From: Anodontia alba
Taxonomy: Eukaryota > Mollusca > Bivalvia > Lucinida > Lucinidae
Length of the DNA: 64,000 bases
Direction: 5' to 3'
NCBI GenBank assembly: GCA_964016985.1
Contig: OZ024823.1
Span: 36,127,687-36,191,686 of the forward strand
Of the stretch, positions 63,600 through 64,000 are shown one piece after another. The first letter of the stretch is position 1; each line of letters begins with the position of its first letter. Under the pieces are notes generated by a model. The model made no database searches. It had not been told where the DNA came from and worked only from the letters and a program-made list of their open reading frames with translations. Both the position numbers and the translations under genes were made by a program.

Positions 63600-63812
63600 C
63601 CTAAAAATTGAACAAGTCTGTCTGACAACTTGGTGAAGTGGTTGCTAGGCTGAGCTGTTATTTTTAACATTTTCTGCAGAAATTGGGGTTTGACTTTGTC
63701 AGCTAGGTGGACAATTTGCATAAAAATGTCAAAACCTATTTTTCTGGGGAAAAAAAGAGAAATTATCATGTTGTCATCAGCTGAATATGCCAAGAGAATG
63801 CCAAAGGTTAGA
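63600..63812. mobile_element. Hairpin-D MITE, diverged
   Basis: GGGGTTTGACTTTGTCAGCT and TGTCAAAACCTATTTTTCTG as arms, and ATGCCAAAGGTTAGAG at the right. Confidence 0.55.
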
Positions 63813-63966
63813 GGAGTAATGGAGGCAGCTGGCTCTCTCACTCATAAAAAAAGATGAGTCAGCTGGTATCAAAGTTAATTGGGTGTATTGTTTTAGAAAA
63901 TACACACACTGTTCTGATCAGGCTTCATGTCTTTCATGTTCCATGTCAAAAGTATCTTCTTGATTG

Positions 63967-64000
63967 GATTATAGTATTTACCCTTAAGTATTGCAACTCC
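63967..64000 (+). mobile_element. Hairpin-B MITE, cut by window end
   Basis: TTGGATTATAGTATTTACCC and TTAAGTATTGCAACTCC match the family's left end; the remainder is outside the window. Confidence 0.55.

Overview
The window is animal nuclear DNA, most likely from a bivalve mollusc. This rests on repeat style (tRNA-headed SINEs, foldback MITEs, and tandem-repeat Helentron/pearl-like elements of the kind described in bivalves) and not on a diagnostic gene, so the taxon is an inference. Only two real coding loci are supported: the first four coding exons of a kinesin-3-type motor gene (+ strand, 19989 to 62397, continuing past the right edge), and a broken FLYWCH/MULE transposase (50578-52026) inside the third kinesin intron. 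Nearly everything else is mobile or repetitive DNA.

Layout. 1-15357 is a head-to-tail tandem array of a 4.45 kb noncoding unit: three full periods plus a truncated fourth, entering from beyond the left edge. Each unit holds a pair of about 140 bp inverted repeats. The array ends in a diverged, internally deleted fragment (15367-15650). 15656-19968 is SINE, MITE and LINE debris followed by the putative 5' region of the kinesin gene. The spliced exons 19989-20035, 20379-20448, 29435-29551 and 62281-62397 join in frame to 117 residues, from the N-terminal beta strand (IKVAVRVRPLNKK) through the P-loop GQTGTGKT. Intron 2 is 9.0 kb and intron 3 is 32.7 kb; both are packed with elements, many inserted in one another.

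Local names used below. Hairpin-A: TTAA-flanked MITE, ends CCCTTGTCCTGCTGAA (piggyBac-like). Hairpin-B: ends with TACCCTAAGTATTCGGACA. Hairpin-C: foldback centred on ATATGTTGTGGGTACTCATT. Hairpin-D: foldback centred on TTTGACATTTCATGCAAATT. E: foldback with GGGCCCAGTTGTTCAAAGC ends. F: foldback with TACCGTATTCGACCTAATTA ends. G, H, K: further TIR families. SINE-A to SINE-E: five SINE families sharing a similar 3' tail.

Most notable: (1) a 128 bp tandem repeat inside a Helentron/pearl-like element carries five perfect AGGTCAnnnTGACCT palindromes (the consensus estrogen-response-element form) and two TGACGTCA sites; (2) MITE families with unrelated ends share the same hairpin core (GCAAACAGTGTAGAYCCAGA); (3) a 4.55 kb Mutator-like element with about 120 bp inverted ends contains its transposase, a pearl-like element next to the transposase start codon, and within that a SINE with a 12 bp target duplication; (4) two non-autonomous hAT elements have exact 8 bp target duplications. 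All coordinates come from reading the sequence by eye; element edges without a target duplication are approximate to about 10 bp.
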